Origin: Phocaeicola sp. | GTDB taxonomy: Bacteria > Bacteroidota > Bacteroidia > Bacteroidales > Bacteroidaceae | Reading direction: 5' to 3' | Assembly: GCA_020026225.1 (NCBI GenBank) | Contig: JAHHQU010000014.1 | Location: 1-44,073 of the forward strand | DNA: 44,073 nt | Shown: piece after piece, positions 10,207-18,004 of the stretch | Numbering within the stretch: the first letter of the stretch is position 1 | How the letters are laid out: every line of letters begins with the position of its first letter | The notes under the pieces: generated by a model | Database searches by the model: none | Seen by the model: the letters and a program-made list of their open reading frames with translations, nothing else | What the model was told of the DNA's origin: nothing | Position numbers and translations under genes: made by a program

Positions 10207-10240
10207 CAAACATAAAAAAGAATTCTAATAAAGTTGCGAA
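10207..10240 (-). promoter_or_regulatory. Predicted promoter of the first susC operon
   Basis: On the minus strand 10207-10214 reads TATGTTTG, an exact TAnnTTTG -7 box of the Bacteroides primary sigma factor. A TTCG near 10237-10240, 22 bp upstream, is a three-of-four match to the TTTG -33 box. Transcription would start near 10200, giving a leader of roughly 35 nt before susC. The spacing is slightly long. Confidence 0.55.
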
Positions 10241-10399
10241 TAAGAGTTTTATTATTATATACAAGAGTACATTTTATCTAATTTATTTATATACAATCAT
10301 AACATTTTGTTACTGATTACCAATTATTTATTTACAACAGACATCTACATTGGAACTTTATGGGTTTGATAAGTTTTTTGAATGAAAAAAGTTTTTGTT

Positions 10400-12037
10400 T
10401 TAGATAGACTGAAGATAAGCCACCAAATCTTCTTCTGATTCTAATTTCAGTGATTTTCGTAATCTATATCGACTCATATTGATAGATTTGGGGCTGTTTC
10501 CTGTAAGAACTGCTATGTCTTTTGTAGAGATATCTACTCGTAATAAAGATGCCAAATGCACCTCTCCATGTGTAAGGTTAGGATGCTTTAGAGTCAATCG
10601 TTCTATAAACTCTTGACTTTTCTTTTCGATAAGATTAAGGATGCTATTGTTTGTCTTATTATTTGCTTGATTTTGTTTAATGAATGCATTTATACGTTTT
10701 AGTTGAGGTACAATATCCGTTTGGTTTAGTTTATAGCATTCCTTTATCTGGCCATAGATTTTATCTAGCAATTCGTTTCTAGTTTGCATGAAAATAGCCA
10801 CATCTGTTGTTTCTTTCACACTATTATTCAACACTTGTTTAATGTTTATGATATCCAGTTCTTGTTGCTGTACTTTCAATTTGGCTATTTCATGTTCTGA
10901 TTGTTCCAACTGATATTTAGCCTTCATCAGTTCCATCTTTTTGCGTCGTTTATATTTTTGGAAAATGAACAGGCAAATGACTATCAATAAGCATATCACA
11001 GTGATTGTTGCAATCAAATAGGTGTTCCATAATTTTATTTGATAGTGCAGTTCTTGCTGCTCTGCGTTTTTTTGTTGTTCCTGTAATTGCTTTTGGTTAA
11101 TATTACGTTCTATGGCCCATAGTTTATTAACACTTTGCGTTTTATTTTTTAAGTTTGAAAGAGCAATCCTTTTTTCATATGCATTTTTATAATCACCTAA
11201 CGCCTTATATACTTTTGAAGAATATTCATAATTATCACATATCAATCCTTTGGCATCTATAGAGGAAGCTATATTGTATGCTTCATTTAATATTTCTAAT
11301 GCTTTGTCGTATTTATATGCATAGTAATACTGCATGCCCATATTATTAAGATTCTCAGATATGGACCACTTTGTATTTAGGTTTTTATTAATGATAATAG
11401 CTTCATTAATATAATTTAACTTTTCATTGAAGTCCCCTGGGTAAATACATAAATTATTAAGATTTGCTGCAATTTGTACTAAATTTTTCCGTTGACGATT
11501 GATCTTCAATGCTTTTTTTATGTATTTATCTGCTTCTAAAAAATCTCCTAAATATGCGTGTATAATACCACAGCAATTATAAGCAGACGCTAGAAGACTG
11601 GAATCATTATGATGTTGGAAGATTTCGGTTGCTTCTTTGTTTAATCGAATGGCTGTTGTATAATCAGACAGATAGCAGTAACATACACTCATGAGATTAT
11701 TTACTTTGCCATATATTATAGCTCGCTTATTATTTTTCAGTAATTGTTGAATATCATAGAGGGTAATGATGCATCCTTCATAATCTCCCTGCATTCGTTG
11801 TGCCATGGCATACGAAAGTTGAAACTCTGCCTTTCTGTTAAGGTTAGTATCATGATAAGTCATTGCTTGGTCGCAAAGATGAATGATACGTAAAGGATTG
11901 TTGTAAAGTTCTTGTTTTACTTCTTGATACAGGCTATCAAGAATAGCATCGTTATTCTTGTTAGCAAAAAGAAAACTAGGCAGAAAAATGAAAAAGGATA
12001 TAATGACAGTAAAATGTGATTTAAAAAGAGTTAACAT
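10400..12037 (-). CDS. Membrane-spanning TPR sensor with C-terminal LuxR-like HTH (PUL regulator)
   Basis: The 545-residue protein has an N-terminal signal or anchor segment (about 8-25), TPR-like helical repeats (about 35-290), one strong transmembrane helix (about 339-360), a coiled coil (about 362-405) and a C-terminal helix-turn-helix (about 487-540, around TKDIAVLTGNSPKSINMSRYRLRK). The layout implies that the TPR part senses a ligand in the periplasm and the HTH acts in the cytoplasm, a one-protein membrane regulator comparable in topology to SusR. It lies directly upstream of susC on the same strand, so it most likely controls this locus. It has no histidine kinase or receiver domain, which rules out a hybrid two-component system. 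The inducer is unknown. Confidence 0.82.
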   Translation of the reverse strand: MLTLFKSHFTVIISFFIFLPSFLFANKNNDAILDSLYQEVKQELYNNPLRIIHLCDQAMTYHDTNLNRKAEFQLSYAMAQRMQGDYEGCIITLYDIQQLLKNNKRAIIYGKVNNLMSVCYCYLSDYTTAIRLNKEATEIFQHHNDSSLLASAYNCCGIIHAYLGDFLEADKYIKKALKINRQRKNLVQIAANLNNLCIYPGDFNEKLNYINEAIIINKNLNTKWSISENLNNMGMQYYYAYKYDKALEILNEAYNIASSIDAKGLICDNYEYSSKVYKALGDYKNAYEKRIALSNLKNKTQSVNKLWAIERNINQKQLQEQQKNAEQQELHYQIKLWNTYLIATITVICLLIVICLFIFQKYKRRKKMELMKAKYQLEQSEHEIAKLKVQQQELDIINIKQVLNNSVKETTDVAIFMQTRNELLDKIYGQIKECYKLNQTDIVPQLKRINAFIKQNQANNKTNNSILNLIEKKSQEFIERLTLKHPNLTHGEVHLASLLRVDISTKDIAVLTGNSPKSINMSRYRLRKSLKLESEEDLVAYLQSI

Positions 12038-12175
12038 ATAAAATTAAATTTATAGTGCCTTATAGTCTTATAACAGCTAAAAATAATTCTCAATTTATTA
12101 AACATTGTATAGGATAAGATTATATAGTATTGATTTTCAACAATTTTGTTCCTTATTCTATATAAGCCCTATTAT

Positions 12176-12472
12176 TTATTTCATGTAGTTCCCTAATTCC
12201 GCAAGGTTTGTTACAATAGAATAATCAAAACACAGAGTAATAACATATTTTTTGTTATATCTGAAACTCAACTTAGCATTGTGATAAAAATCAAACAATG
12301 CTTCACCATACATGGCTAAAATACAAATTAAATCCGAACAAACTACGTCTTTTGATGGAATATTGAAAATAATGAAACAATTTGATGCTCTGTTTGCCAA
12401 CATAATTGATTCAAATTCAGGTTCACATACAAAGACTTGTGGAAAAAAATCTCCGTTTCCACGTGCGCGCAC
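12176..12472 (-). CDS. Hypothetical small protein or gene remnant
   Basis: This is a 98-codon reading frame in the otherwise empty gap between the regulator and the sulfatase. It has only a GTG start (12472), and the frame stays open slightly upstream, so it may be the 3' part of a decayed gene. Composition is AT-rich like the upstream locus. The product has hydrophobic and aromatic stretches but no signal peptide or motif I recognise. It could be spurious. The rest of 12038-12720 shows only the sulfatase terminator at 12661-12697. Confidence 0.3.
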   Translation of the reverse strand: MRARGNGDFFPQVFVCEPEFESIMLANRASNCFIIFNIPSKDVVCSDLICILAMYGEALFDFYHNAKLSFRYNKKYVITLCFDYSIVTNLAELGNYMK

Positions 12473-12660
12473 TCTTCCAGGTAATTAGTATATTAAAATT
12501 TTTCCACACCTTTTATCTGCCAATCTAAAGTTCAAGCCATGCAGTGCTGACACAACATTGTATACCATCAAGGAATTGACTACTGGTCATACAACCCATA
12601 TCTGTGAGAATTCAGAAAGATTTATAGTTTTAATACTACAGACAAAAGCCAGCAAGCCAC

Positions 12661-12697
12661 AAAAAAAGTCCCATCAATACAAACGTATCCATGGGAC
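12661..12697 (-). terminator. Rho-independent terminator of the sulfatase gene
   Basis: On the minus strand GTCCCAT pairs with ATGGGAC, with an inner ATAC/GTAT pairing, followed directly by seven Us. It lies 24 bp after the sulfatase stop codon. Confidence 0.85.
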
Positions 12698-12720
12698 CAT
12701 TATCTATAAGATGAATCCTA

Positions 12721-14154
12721 TCAATCTACTTTCTTCACATCAATCCAATCCATCTGCACACGTTTACGAGAAGCCGTACCATATTCTCCACCTTCATAGG
12801 TATTGCGATACGATTCCAACTGAGTATCCAAGACCGAACGCAAACGTTTCATGATTTCAGGATATTGGGCAGACAAATCTTCTTTTTCACAAGGATCTTT
12901 CTGAATGTCATACAATTCATATCTTCCTTTTTCATAGAACAACTTGTACTGCTGCTCTATCACAGCTCCACTCTTCTGAACTGCAAAGACAAGCGGTTTC
13001 TTACGTGCCTCTTTGTATTTAAAGAAGCTCACCAAAGATTCACCGTCAATTTCATAAGGAGGTTTCTGCAAAGAAAGCAGTTCAACGAAAGTAGGAAGGT
13101 AATCAGATACAGAAGCGATGTGATCAGTACGTCCACTCTTGATTTTTCCATCCCAAACCACAAAGCCCGGTACACGGATTCCACCTTCATACAAGTCACG
13201 TTTCTTACCACGCAACTGACCGGCTGTACCAGGAGTTCTCAACTCCGGTCCGTTATCACTGCAGAAACAAAGAATCGTATTCTCATAAAGGCCTTCTTGC
13301 TTCAAGAAAGTAACCAAACGACCCACCTGCTCGTCCATCGCCGAGATACATCCGTAATAGTTTCTTTCCTTCAACGGATAATTAGCATACATCTTGGCAT
13401 ATTCAGGACTTGCTACACACGGCAGATGAGGAGTATGGAACCATACAACCGAGAAGAACGGACGAACCGCTTCCTTACTCTGTTTGATGAACGGCAGAAC
13501 ACGGTCCATGATCACACGGCTGTCATCCCCTTCCAAGTTTTCAGTTTCCTTTTCACCGTTGTGCTTCCAATAACTTGTACCATAAGCCACCCCTTCTTCA
13601 CCGGCAGCCAGATGGTCCCAAAAACGACCATCACATTTAGCCGGACGCTTCATCGGATCGTAAGTAGGCACCTTTGATTCGGTTACAAATGATTCAATGT
13701 AACCATGTTCTCTCGGCAAGTTATACAAAGCTGTATTACCTGGTTTAGCACGATTGGCATCGTATTCAGTATGAGTCAAGGTACCCAAATGCCATTTGCC
13801 GAAATGACCGGTATAATAGCCACGCTGCTGCAACAACTCTGGCAATGTCACTTCTTCTGGACGCAAGATACCCGTATTGGCATGGAAAACTCCCGAGCGG
13901 AAAGGATTACGGCCTGTCAAAGCACAAGCACGAGTCGGAGATGAAACAGAACAGCCTGCATAGAAACGATCGAAAACCATGCCTTCACTGGCCAACTGGT
14001 CCAAGCAAGGGGTCTTGATTTCTGTGTTTCCGTTGAAGCCGACGTCTCCCCAACCCATATCATCAGTCATGATTAAAATAATGTTCGGCGACTCTTGTGC
14101 CATGGCTCCAGCTGCCACAAAGGGAAGCAAGCCCAAAATATTCTTTGTTCTCAT
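12721..14154 (-). CDS. S1 family sulfatase, serine-type, secreted
   Basis: The alkaline-phosphatase-fold sulfatase is 477 residues from the preferred start at 14154; an upstream ATG at 14178 adds eight residues before the signal peptide and looks less natural. The signal peptide ends near GAMAQ. Metal-binding Asp pairs occur in MTDDMGWGD. The formylglycine site reads S-S-P-T-R at residues 79-83 of the longer form, so the modified residue is Ser79 rather than Cys. Maturation would need an anaerobic sulfatase-maturating radical-SAM enzyme, which is not in this window. Other conserved sites are GKWHLG and the CSDNGPE metal motif. It likely removes sulfate from host or dietary sulfated glycans in the periplasm. 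A decayed sulfatase relic lies just upstream on the same strand. Confidence 0.93.
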   Translation of the reverse strand: MRTKNILGLLPFVAAGAMAQESPNIILIMTDDMGWGDVGFNGNTEIKTPCLDQLASEGMVFDRFYAGCSVSSPTRACALTGRNPFRSGVFHANTGILRPEEVTLPELLQQRGYYTGHFGKWHLGTLTHTEYDANRAKPGNTALYNLPREHGYIESFVTESKVPTYDPMKRPAKCDGRFWDHLAAGEEGVAYGTSYWKHNGEKETENLEGDDSRVIMDRVLPFIKQSKEAVRPFFSVVWFHTPHLPCVASPEYAKMYANYPLKERNYYGCISAMDEQVGRLVTFLKQEGLYENTILCFCSDNGPELRTPGTAGQLRGKKRDLYEGGIRVPGFVVWDGKIKSGRTDHIASVSDYLPTFVELLSLQKPPYEIDGESLVSFFKYKEARKKPLVFAVQKSGAVIEQQYKLFYEKGRYELYDIQKDPCEKEDLSAQYPEIMKRLRSVLDTQLESYRNTYEGGEYGTASRKRVQMDWIDVKKVD

Positions 14155-14280
14155 AGAAATAAGTATATAAAATTTCAATTGAAGTGGCCTCCAAAAGCCA
14201 CAGATTCAACAGGATACAACCGTATACAGCCAGTATGCAACCAACTGCATTACATCGCTCTATTCCCCTTAATCACCCTA

Positions 14281-14288
14281 CAAAAATA
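14281..14288 (-). promoter_or_regulatory. Possible -7 box upstream of the sulfatase
   Basis: The minus strand reads TATTTTTG, matching TAnnTTTG. No convincing -33 box is present, and the predicted leader would be about 120 nt. The 14155-14340 gap shows nothing else. Confidence 0.3.
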
Positions 14289-14340
14289 GACAAATAAAAT
14301 GAGAAAGGAAAGGGAGCAGACAAAAAACGAAATGATAGCC

Positions 14341-14665
14341 TTACAGATATGGTTCCAGCTTCTTCTTCAAATGTTCCAAGATTTCTGGATATCGGTCGTT
14401 CAAGATTTTCTCTTCCCGATAATCCTTGGGTAAATAGTGCAGACGGAACTTCTTGAGCTGTTTGTTATAGCGCAACTTCCAATGCTGTTCGTTGATTACG
14501 GCCGGTCCCTGCGGAGAATCCACAAAGACATAACGCGGCTGTGCCAACTTTTTCTTTCCTCCCATCAGCAAAATGAGAAATTCCTTTTGCCTGTACAGGT
14601 AAAAGGAAAGAAGTGAATAGAAACGCTTGCAGACAAGCACCTATCTTGACAAATATCTTTTTCAT
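14341..14665 (-). pseudogene. Sulfatase relic: signal peptide joined to C-terminal tail
   Basis: Translation from 14665 gives a good signal peptide (MKKIFVKIG to about LLPVQA) and then runs into a frame unrelated to sulfatases, stopping at 14465. In the next frame, from about 14590 to 14341, the sequence is a typical sulfatase C-terminus: LLMGGKKK, PRYVFVDSPQGPAVI, HWKLRYN and a final DYREEKIL...LKKKLEPYL. The roughly 350-400 residue catalytic core between these parts is absent and the two parts are out of frame. The gene therefore looks like a large internal deletion that still has a promoter. It cannot make an active sulfatase. The intact neighbour at 12721 is a different sequence, so this is not a simple recent duplicate. 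Confidence 0.8.
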
Positions 14666-14737
14666 AGTATTCGTAATTGAATCTCTCCAACTATCCCGTC
14701 ATTCCAGATTGCAGGCAACAAGGACAACAGGATATTA

Positions 14738-14767
14738 CAAATGTACGACATATTACTATGAAACAAA
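14738..14767 (-). promoter_or_regulatory. Predicted promoter of the sulfatase relic
   Basis: On the minus strand 14738-14745 reads TACATTTG (TAnnTTTG) and 14764-14767 reads TTTG, 18 bp upstream. Both boxes match the Bacteroides consensus. The start would fall near 14731, about 65 nt before the relic start codon. Confidence 0.55.
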
Positions 14768-14806
14768 AAAATAGGTCAGTGATTCTTTTCATCACTAACC
14801 TATTTT
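14768..14806 (-). terminator. Rho-independent terminator of argF'
   Basis: A 15-bp stem with one mismatch (AAAATAGGT/ACCTATTTT and AGTGAT/ATCACT) closes a 7-nt loop. On the minus strand it is followed by a run of Us. It lies 28 bp after the argF' stop. Confidence 0.85.
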
Positions 14807-14833
14807 CGTAGATGCGGTATCCTTCACCTGCAA

Positions 14834-15802
14834 TTATTTATTTAATGCCTGCAGCATACGCTTCAATACGACCGTAGCCGAAATTTCACGGTTGGCAGCT
14901 TCGGGAATAACCAAAGAAGTAGGTGCTTCAATCACCTCATCGGTGACAATCATATTTCTCCGGACCGGCAAACAATGCATGAAGAACGCATGGTCGGTCA
15001 CAGCCATGTGAGCCTCATCCACCGTCCAATTCATATCCTTACTGAGCACCTTCCCATAATCCGCCGGACAGGTGACTCCCGGACAAGCCCAGTTCTTGGC
15101 ATAAATGAAGTCGGCACCTTCAAAAGCCTTCAACTGATTGTATTCCACCTTGGCATTGCGGACAAACTTCGGATCCAACTCATACCCCTCTGGATGAGTA
15201 ATAACAAAATCCACATTCGCCTCATTCATAAAATCTGCAAACGAGTTCGGAACAGCCTGCGGCAAAGCTTTAGGATGCGGAGCCCAAGTAAGAACAACCT
15301 TCGGACGTTCCTTCTTTTTATACTCTTCTATCGTTATCAAGTCGGCAAAAGCCTGCAACGGATGTCCCGTAGCCGCTTCCATAGAAAAGACCGGCTTGCC
15401 CGAATAACGAATAAACTGATTCAAAATCTTTTCGGTATAATCATCCTCACGACTTTCAAAGTGAGCAAAAGAACGTACTCCAATAAGATCACAATAAGAA
15501 GCCATTACCGGAATAGCCTCGAGCAAATGCTCACTCTTGTCGCCATCCATAACCACGCCACGCTCGGTCTCCAATTTCCAAGCCCCTTGATTCACGTCGA
15601 GTACAATCACATCCATGCCCAAGTTGCGAGCAGCCTTCTGTGTACTCAATCGCGTACGCAAGCTATTGTTAAAAAAAATCAGCAAACAAGTACGGTGTTT
15701 TCCCAGATGTTCATATTTATAACGATCTTTCTTTATTTCAAAGGCTTCTGCCAACGCTGTCTGCAGATTGCCCAAATCAAATACATTGGTAAATGTTCTC
15801 AT
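14834..15802 (-). CDS. argF': N-succinylornithine carbamoyltransferase
   Basis: The 322-residue enzyme transfers the carbamoyl group to an N-acylated ornithine in arginine biosynthesis, as in Bacteroides fragilis, where succinylated intermediates are used. It shows the carbamoyl-phosphate loop SLRTR (47-51), the HPLQAFAD motif and the HCLPVRRN motif. Overall sequence matches my memory of B. fragilis SOTCase far better than ordinary ornithine transcarbamylase. Residue 90, within MDGDKSEHLLE, is Ser, whereas B. fragilis has Pro90 and acetylornithine enzymes have Glu at this specificity position. A terminator follows, so the gene is probably monocistronic. argB lies elsewhere in the window (39653-40429). 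The long open frame on the opposite strand is a codon-bias shadow. Confidence 0.93.
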   Translation of the reverse strand: MRTFTNVFDLGNLQTALAEAFEIKKDRYKYEHLGKHRTCLLIFFNNSLRTRLSTQKAARNLGMDVIVLDVNQGAWKLETERGVVMDGDKSEHLLEAIPVMASYCDLIGVRSFAHFESREDDYTEKILNQFIRYSGKPVFSMEAATGHPLQAFADLITIEEYKKKERPKVVLTWAPHPKALPQAVPNSFADFMNEANVDFVITHPEGYELDPKFVRNAKVEYNQLKAFEGADFIYAKNWACPGVTCPADYGKVLSKDMNWTVDEAHMAVTDHAFFMHCLPVRRNMIVTDEVIEAPTSLVIPEAANREISATVVLKRMLQALNK

Positions 15803-15831
15803 GCGTCAGAATTTTTGATTATTACGATTCC

Positions 15832-15863
15832 CAAATATACAATTTATAGGAATAAAATCCGAA
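15832..15863 (-). promoter_or_regulatory. Predicted promoter of argF'
   Basis: On the minus strand 15832-15839 reads TATATTTG, an exact -7 box, and 15860-15863 reads TTCG at a 20-bp spacing as a partial -33 box. This gives a short leader of about 25 nt. I saw no clear ArgR-type operator. Confidence 0.55.
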
Positions 15864-16054
15864 TAAGCCCCCTTTTATTTGCATTTTAATTGAAATATGC
15901 CACCGTAACAGTATATTCATTCAATCTTTATCGAAAGTAGGACAAGAAAGCTCTTCCCCATTTCACCTTCTAAAATGCATCTTACAGATACAATTCACCC
16001 CAACAGCCACCATATTTTTCTCGGCATTTATGCGGATTTCTAACATTCTTTTTA

Positions 16055-16062
16055 TATCTTTG
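16055..16062 (+). promoter_or_regulatory. Predicted -7 box for the DUF2007 gene
   Basis: TATCTTTG matches TAnnTTTG. The -33 position is poorly conserved. The start would lie near 16068, giving a leader of about 75 nt. The remainder of the divergent gap 15803-16144 shows no other feature I can support. Confidence 0.45.
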
Positions 16063-16144
16063 AATAAATCCTTAACGGAAGCATATTACAAGAGACTCGC
16101 AACTAAACAAGAACTTATAGTATTAACCCTTAAAATTCAAGACT

Positions 16145-16369
16145 ATGGCATCTAAAACTTATGGATCATTGGTAGAAGTTTTCCAAGGTAGCCTTTGGGA
16201 AGCCGAGTTAATAAAAGGCTTGTTGAATTCAGCCGGAGTAGAATCTATGATTAAAGACGTATCATCAATGTCTGCAATCACCTCACCTTATAGTGGAAAC
16301 GTGCTTGTTTTGGTTAATAAGGAGGAAGAAGTATATGCTAGAAAGGTTGTAGCCGAAAGACAAGTATGA
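16145..16369 (+). CDS. DUF2007 family small protein
   Basis: The 74-residue protein has the compact beta-alpha-beta pattern of DUF2007 (putative signal-transducing protein family): VEVFQGSLWEAELIKGLLNSAGVES, then a strand ending in NVLVLVNKEEEVYARKVV. There is no signal peptide, so it is cytoplasmic. The biochemical function of the family is not established. Its stop overlaps the start of the next gene by 4 bp, implying translational coupling. The start follows a typical AT-rich Bacteroides leader. Confidence 0.75.
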   Translation: MASKTYGSLVEVFQGSLWEAELIKGLLNSAGVESMIKDVSSMSAITSPYSGNVLVLVNKEEEVYARKVVAERQV

Positions 16370-16839
16370 AACATCTCTTTGGGGCAGTTTATGCCATATT
16401 TTATCTTATTTCAATTTTACCGGCCGGTGCTCAAGATTTCAAATCAGCACATTGGTCAGCTTACGGTGTGAAATTTCAAGTTCCGGCCGACATTACCATA
16501 GAAGACGATTCTGAGGAAGGATACGTGTTGAGCAACGAACATTACTACATCAGTGTCCAGATTCTCGATGGAGAGCCTGTGCAAAAGGAGATGCTGAAGA
16601 ATGAGTTACAGCACGTTGCAAACGACGACCAACTTACCCAACAAAGTCCCATTCTATCTTTTAATCTTCCTCATTTTTACGGTGTCCAATTGAGCGGACT
16701 TAGTCAAGAAGAGTATTCCCTCTATGCGTATCTGATGGCAAAGGATGAAAGCTGCGGCTTTTTCGTATCCATTATTTACCCTCAAAAAGAGGATCAGACT
16801 CCTACAACGATCCTCAAAAGTTTCCAGTTGGAAGACTAA
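16366..16839 (+). CDS. Secreted protein of unknown function
   Basis: The 157-residue product has a clear signal peptide (about 1-22, ending PAGAQ). The mature part is a small acidic alpha/beta domain with no motif I recognise. Its pattern, with W-S-A-Y-G-V-K-F-Q-V-P near the start followed by short strands, hints at a compact stress- or lipid-binding-like fold, but this is only an impression. The start codon lies inside the stop of the DUF2007 gene (ATGA overlap), so the two are translated together. No terminator is obvious after it. Confidence 0.7.
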   Translation: MKHLFGAVYAIFYLISILPAGAQDFKSAHWSAYGVKFQVPADITIEDDSEEGYVLSNEHYYISVQILDGEPVQKEMLKNELQHVANDDQLTQQSPILSFNLPHFYGVQLSGLSQEEYSLYAYLMAKDESCGFFVSIIYPQKEDQTPTTILKSFQLED

Positions 16840-16938
16840 AAAGAGACACCTCACATCCCATCCTTTTATTCAAGTCTAAGCAAACGGTATACAGATGTTT
16901 TTAGTAACTTAGAGGCAATTTTATAATATATATGTCTT

Positions 16939-17913
16939 ATGAGTTTAAAGAAACAGTTGTTTTCACCACGAACAGGCTTGATTATCTGCCTCTTTTCACC
17001 ATTTTTATTGAGTGCCGACTACCTGAAGGGCTGTACTTCAAGAGATAAGGAATCAGAAGGAGCCACCTACAGTTGTGTTACTGTCCCTCGCTCTATGGTC
17101 TTCTGCGGTGACACCATTGATTTGACCCGTTACGACCGCCATGAACGGATGGACCGCGAACTGATGGCTTTCAGTTACATGCACAGCACCTCTTTACAAA
17201 CCATCAAACGAGCCAACCGATATTTCCCGATTATAGAACCGATACTAAAAGAGAATGGCATACCCGATGATTTCAAGTACCTGATGGCCATTGAGAGCGC
17301 CGCCAATCCGTTGGCACGTTCTGCAGTCGGTGCAGCTGGCTTATGGCAATTCATGCCAGTTACCGGCAAAGAATTCGGTCTGGAAGTCAATGATTTCGTC
17401 GACGAACGCTATCATGTAGAAAAGTCGACTGTAGCAGCCTGCAAATACTTGAAACAAGCCTACGGACGTTTCGGAGATTGGATAAGTGTAGCAGCATCCT
17501 ACAATGCCGGACAAGGACGTATCAAGAAACAAAAAGAGAACCAATATACCAACGAAACACTCGATTTGTATCTCGTAGAAGAAACAGCCCGCTATGTATA
17601 CCGAATTCTCGCAGTAAAGATGTTGTTCGCCAATCCACAGACATTCGGATTCAAACTGAAATCATCCGACTTGTATCCACCAATCCCATGCCGTACAGTC
17701 AAGGTAAAAGAGAATATCACCGACTTGGCTCGCTTTGCCAAAAGCCAGGGCATCTCGTATGCCATACTAAAAAGCATGAATCCTTGGTTAAGGTCCACTT
17801 CCTTGCATTGCAAGAAGGGAAAAGAATACACATTACTCATTCTCGACAAAAACAGCATGAACTACAATCCGCTGGTTATAATTCCACATGACAGGAGGTG
17901 GGTAATAGAATAA
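16939..17913 (+). CDS. Lytic transglycosylase (SLT domain, MltD-like)
   Basis: The 324-residue protein has an N-terminal export signal with Cys32 as a doubtful lipidation site, then a family 1 SLT domain (about 90-205). The catalytic Glu119 lies in YLMAIESAANP, followed by GAAGLWQFMP and SYNAGQGRI, all diagnostic of goose-lysozyme-like lytic transglycosylases. The C-terminal 240-300 region (VKVKENITDLARFAKSQGI) resembles one LysM peptidoglycan-binding module. It cleaves the MurNAc-GlcNAc bond with formation of anhydro-MurNAc during wall remodelling in the periplasm. It is shorter than E. coli MltD. A shared hairpin terminator lies just after it. Confidence 0.9.
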   Translation: MSLKKQLFSPRTGLIICLFSPFLLSADYLKGCTSRDKESEGATYSCVTVPRSMVFCGDTIDLTRYDRHERMDRELMAFSYMHSTSLQTIKRANRYFPIIEPILKENGIPDDFKYLMAIESAANPLARSAVGAAGLWQFMPVTGKEFGLEVNDFVDERYHVEKSTVAACKYLKQAYGRFGDWISVAASYNAGQGRIKKQKENQYTNETLDLYLVEETARYVYRILAVKMLFANPQTFGFKLKSSDLYPPIPCRTVKVKENITDLARFAKSQGISYAILKSMNPWLRSTSLHCKKGKEYTLLILDKNSMNYNPLVIIPHDRRWVIE

Positions 17914-17949
17914 TCTTCAAAAGCGACTTTAAGAATTGCTCCATAACAA

Positions 17950-17981
17950 AAAAGGGTGTGTCAATACTGACACACCCTTTT
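17950..17981. terminator. Bidirectional hairpin terminator
   Basis: Perfect 14-bp arms (17950-17963 and 17968-17981) flank a 4-nt loop, with A-rich sequence on the left and T-rich on the right. It lies between convergent genes and can serve both the transglycosylase and the second susD. Confidence 0.92.
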
Positions 17982-18004
17982 GAGTATCTAATAAACGATG
18001 TAAA

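Noticed and set aside
12865..13677. 270-codon plus-strand frame opposite the sulfatase
   Set aside because: Fully antisense to a conserved sulfatase, with low-complexity composition and no motif.
14975..15889. 304-codon frame on the plus strand opposite argF'
   Set aside because: It is exactly antisense to a well-conserved enzyme, its product has no domain pattern, and such frames arise from codon bias.
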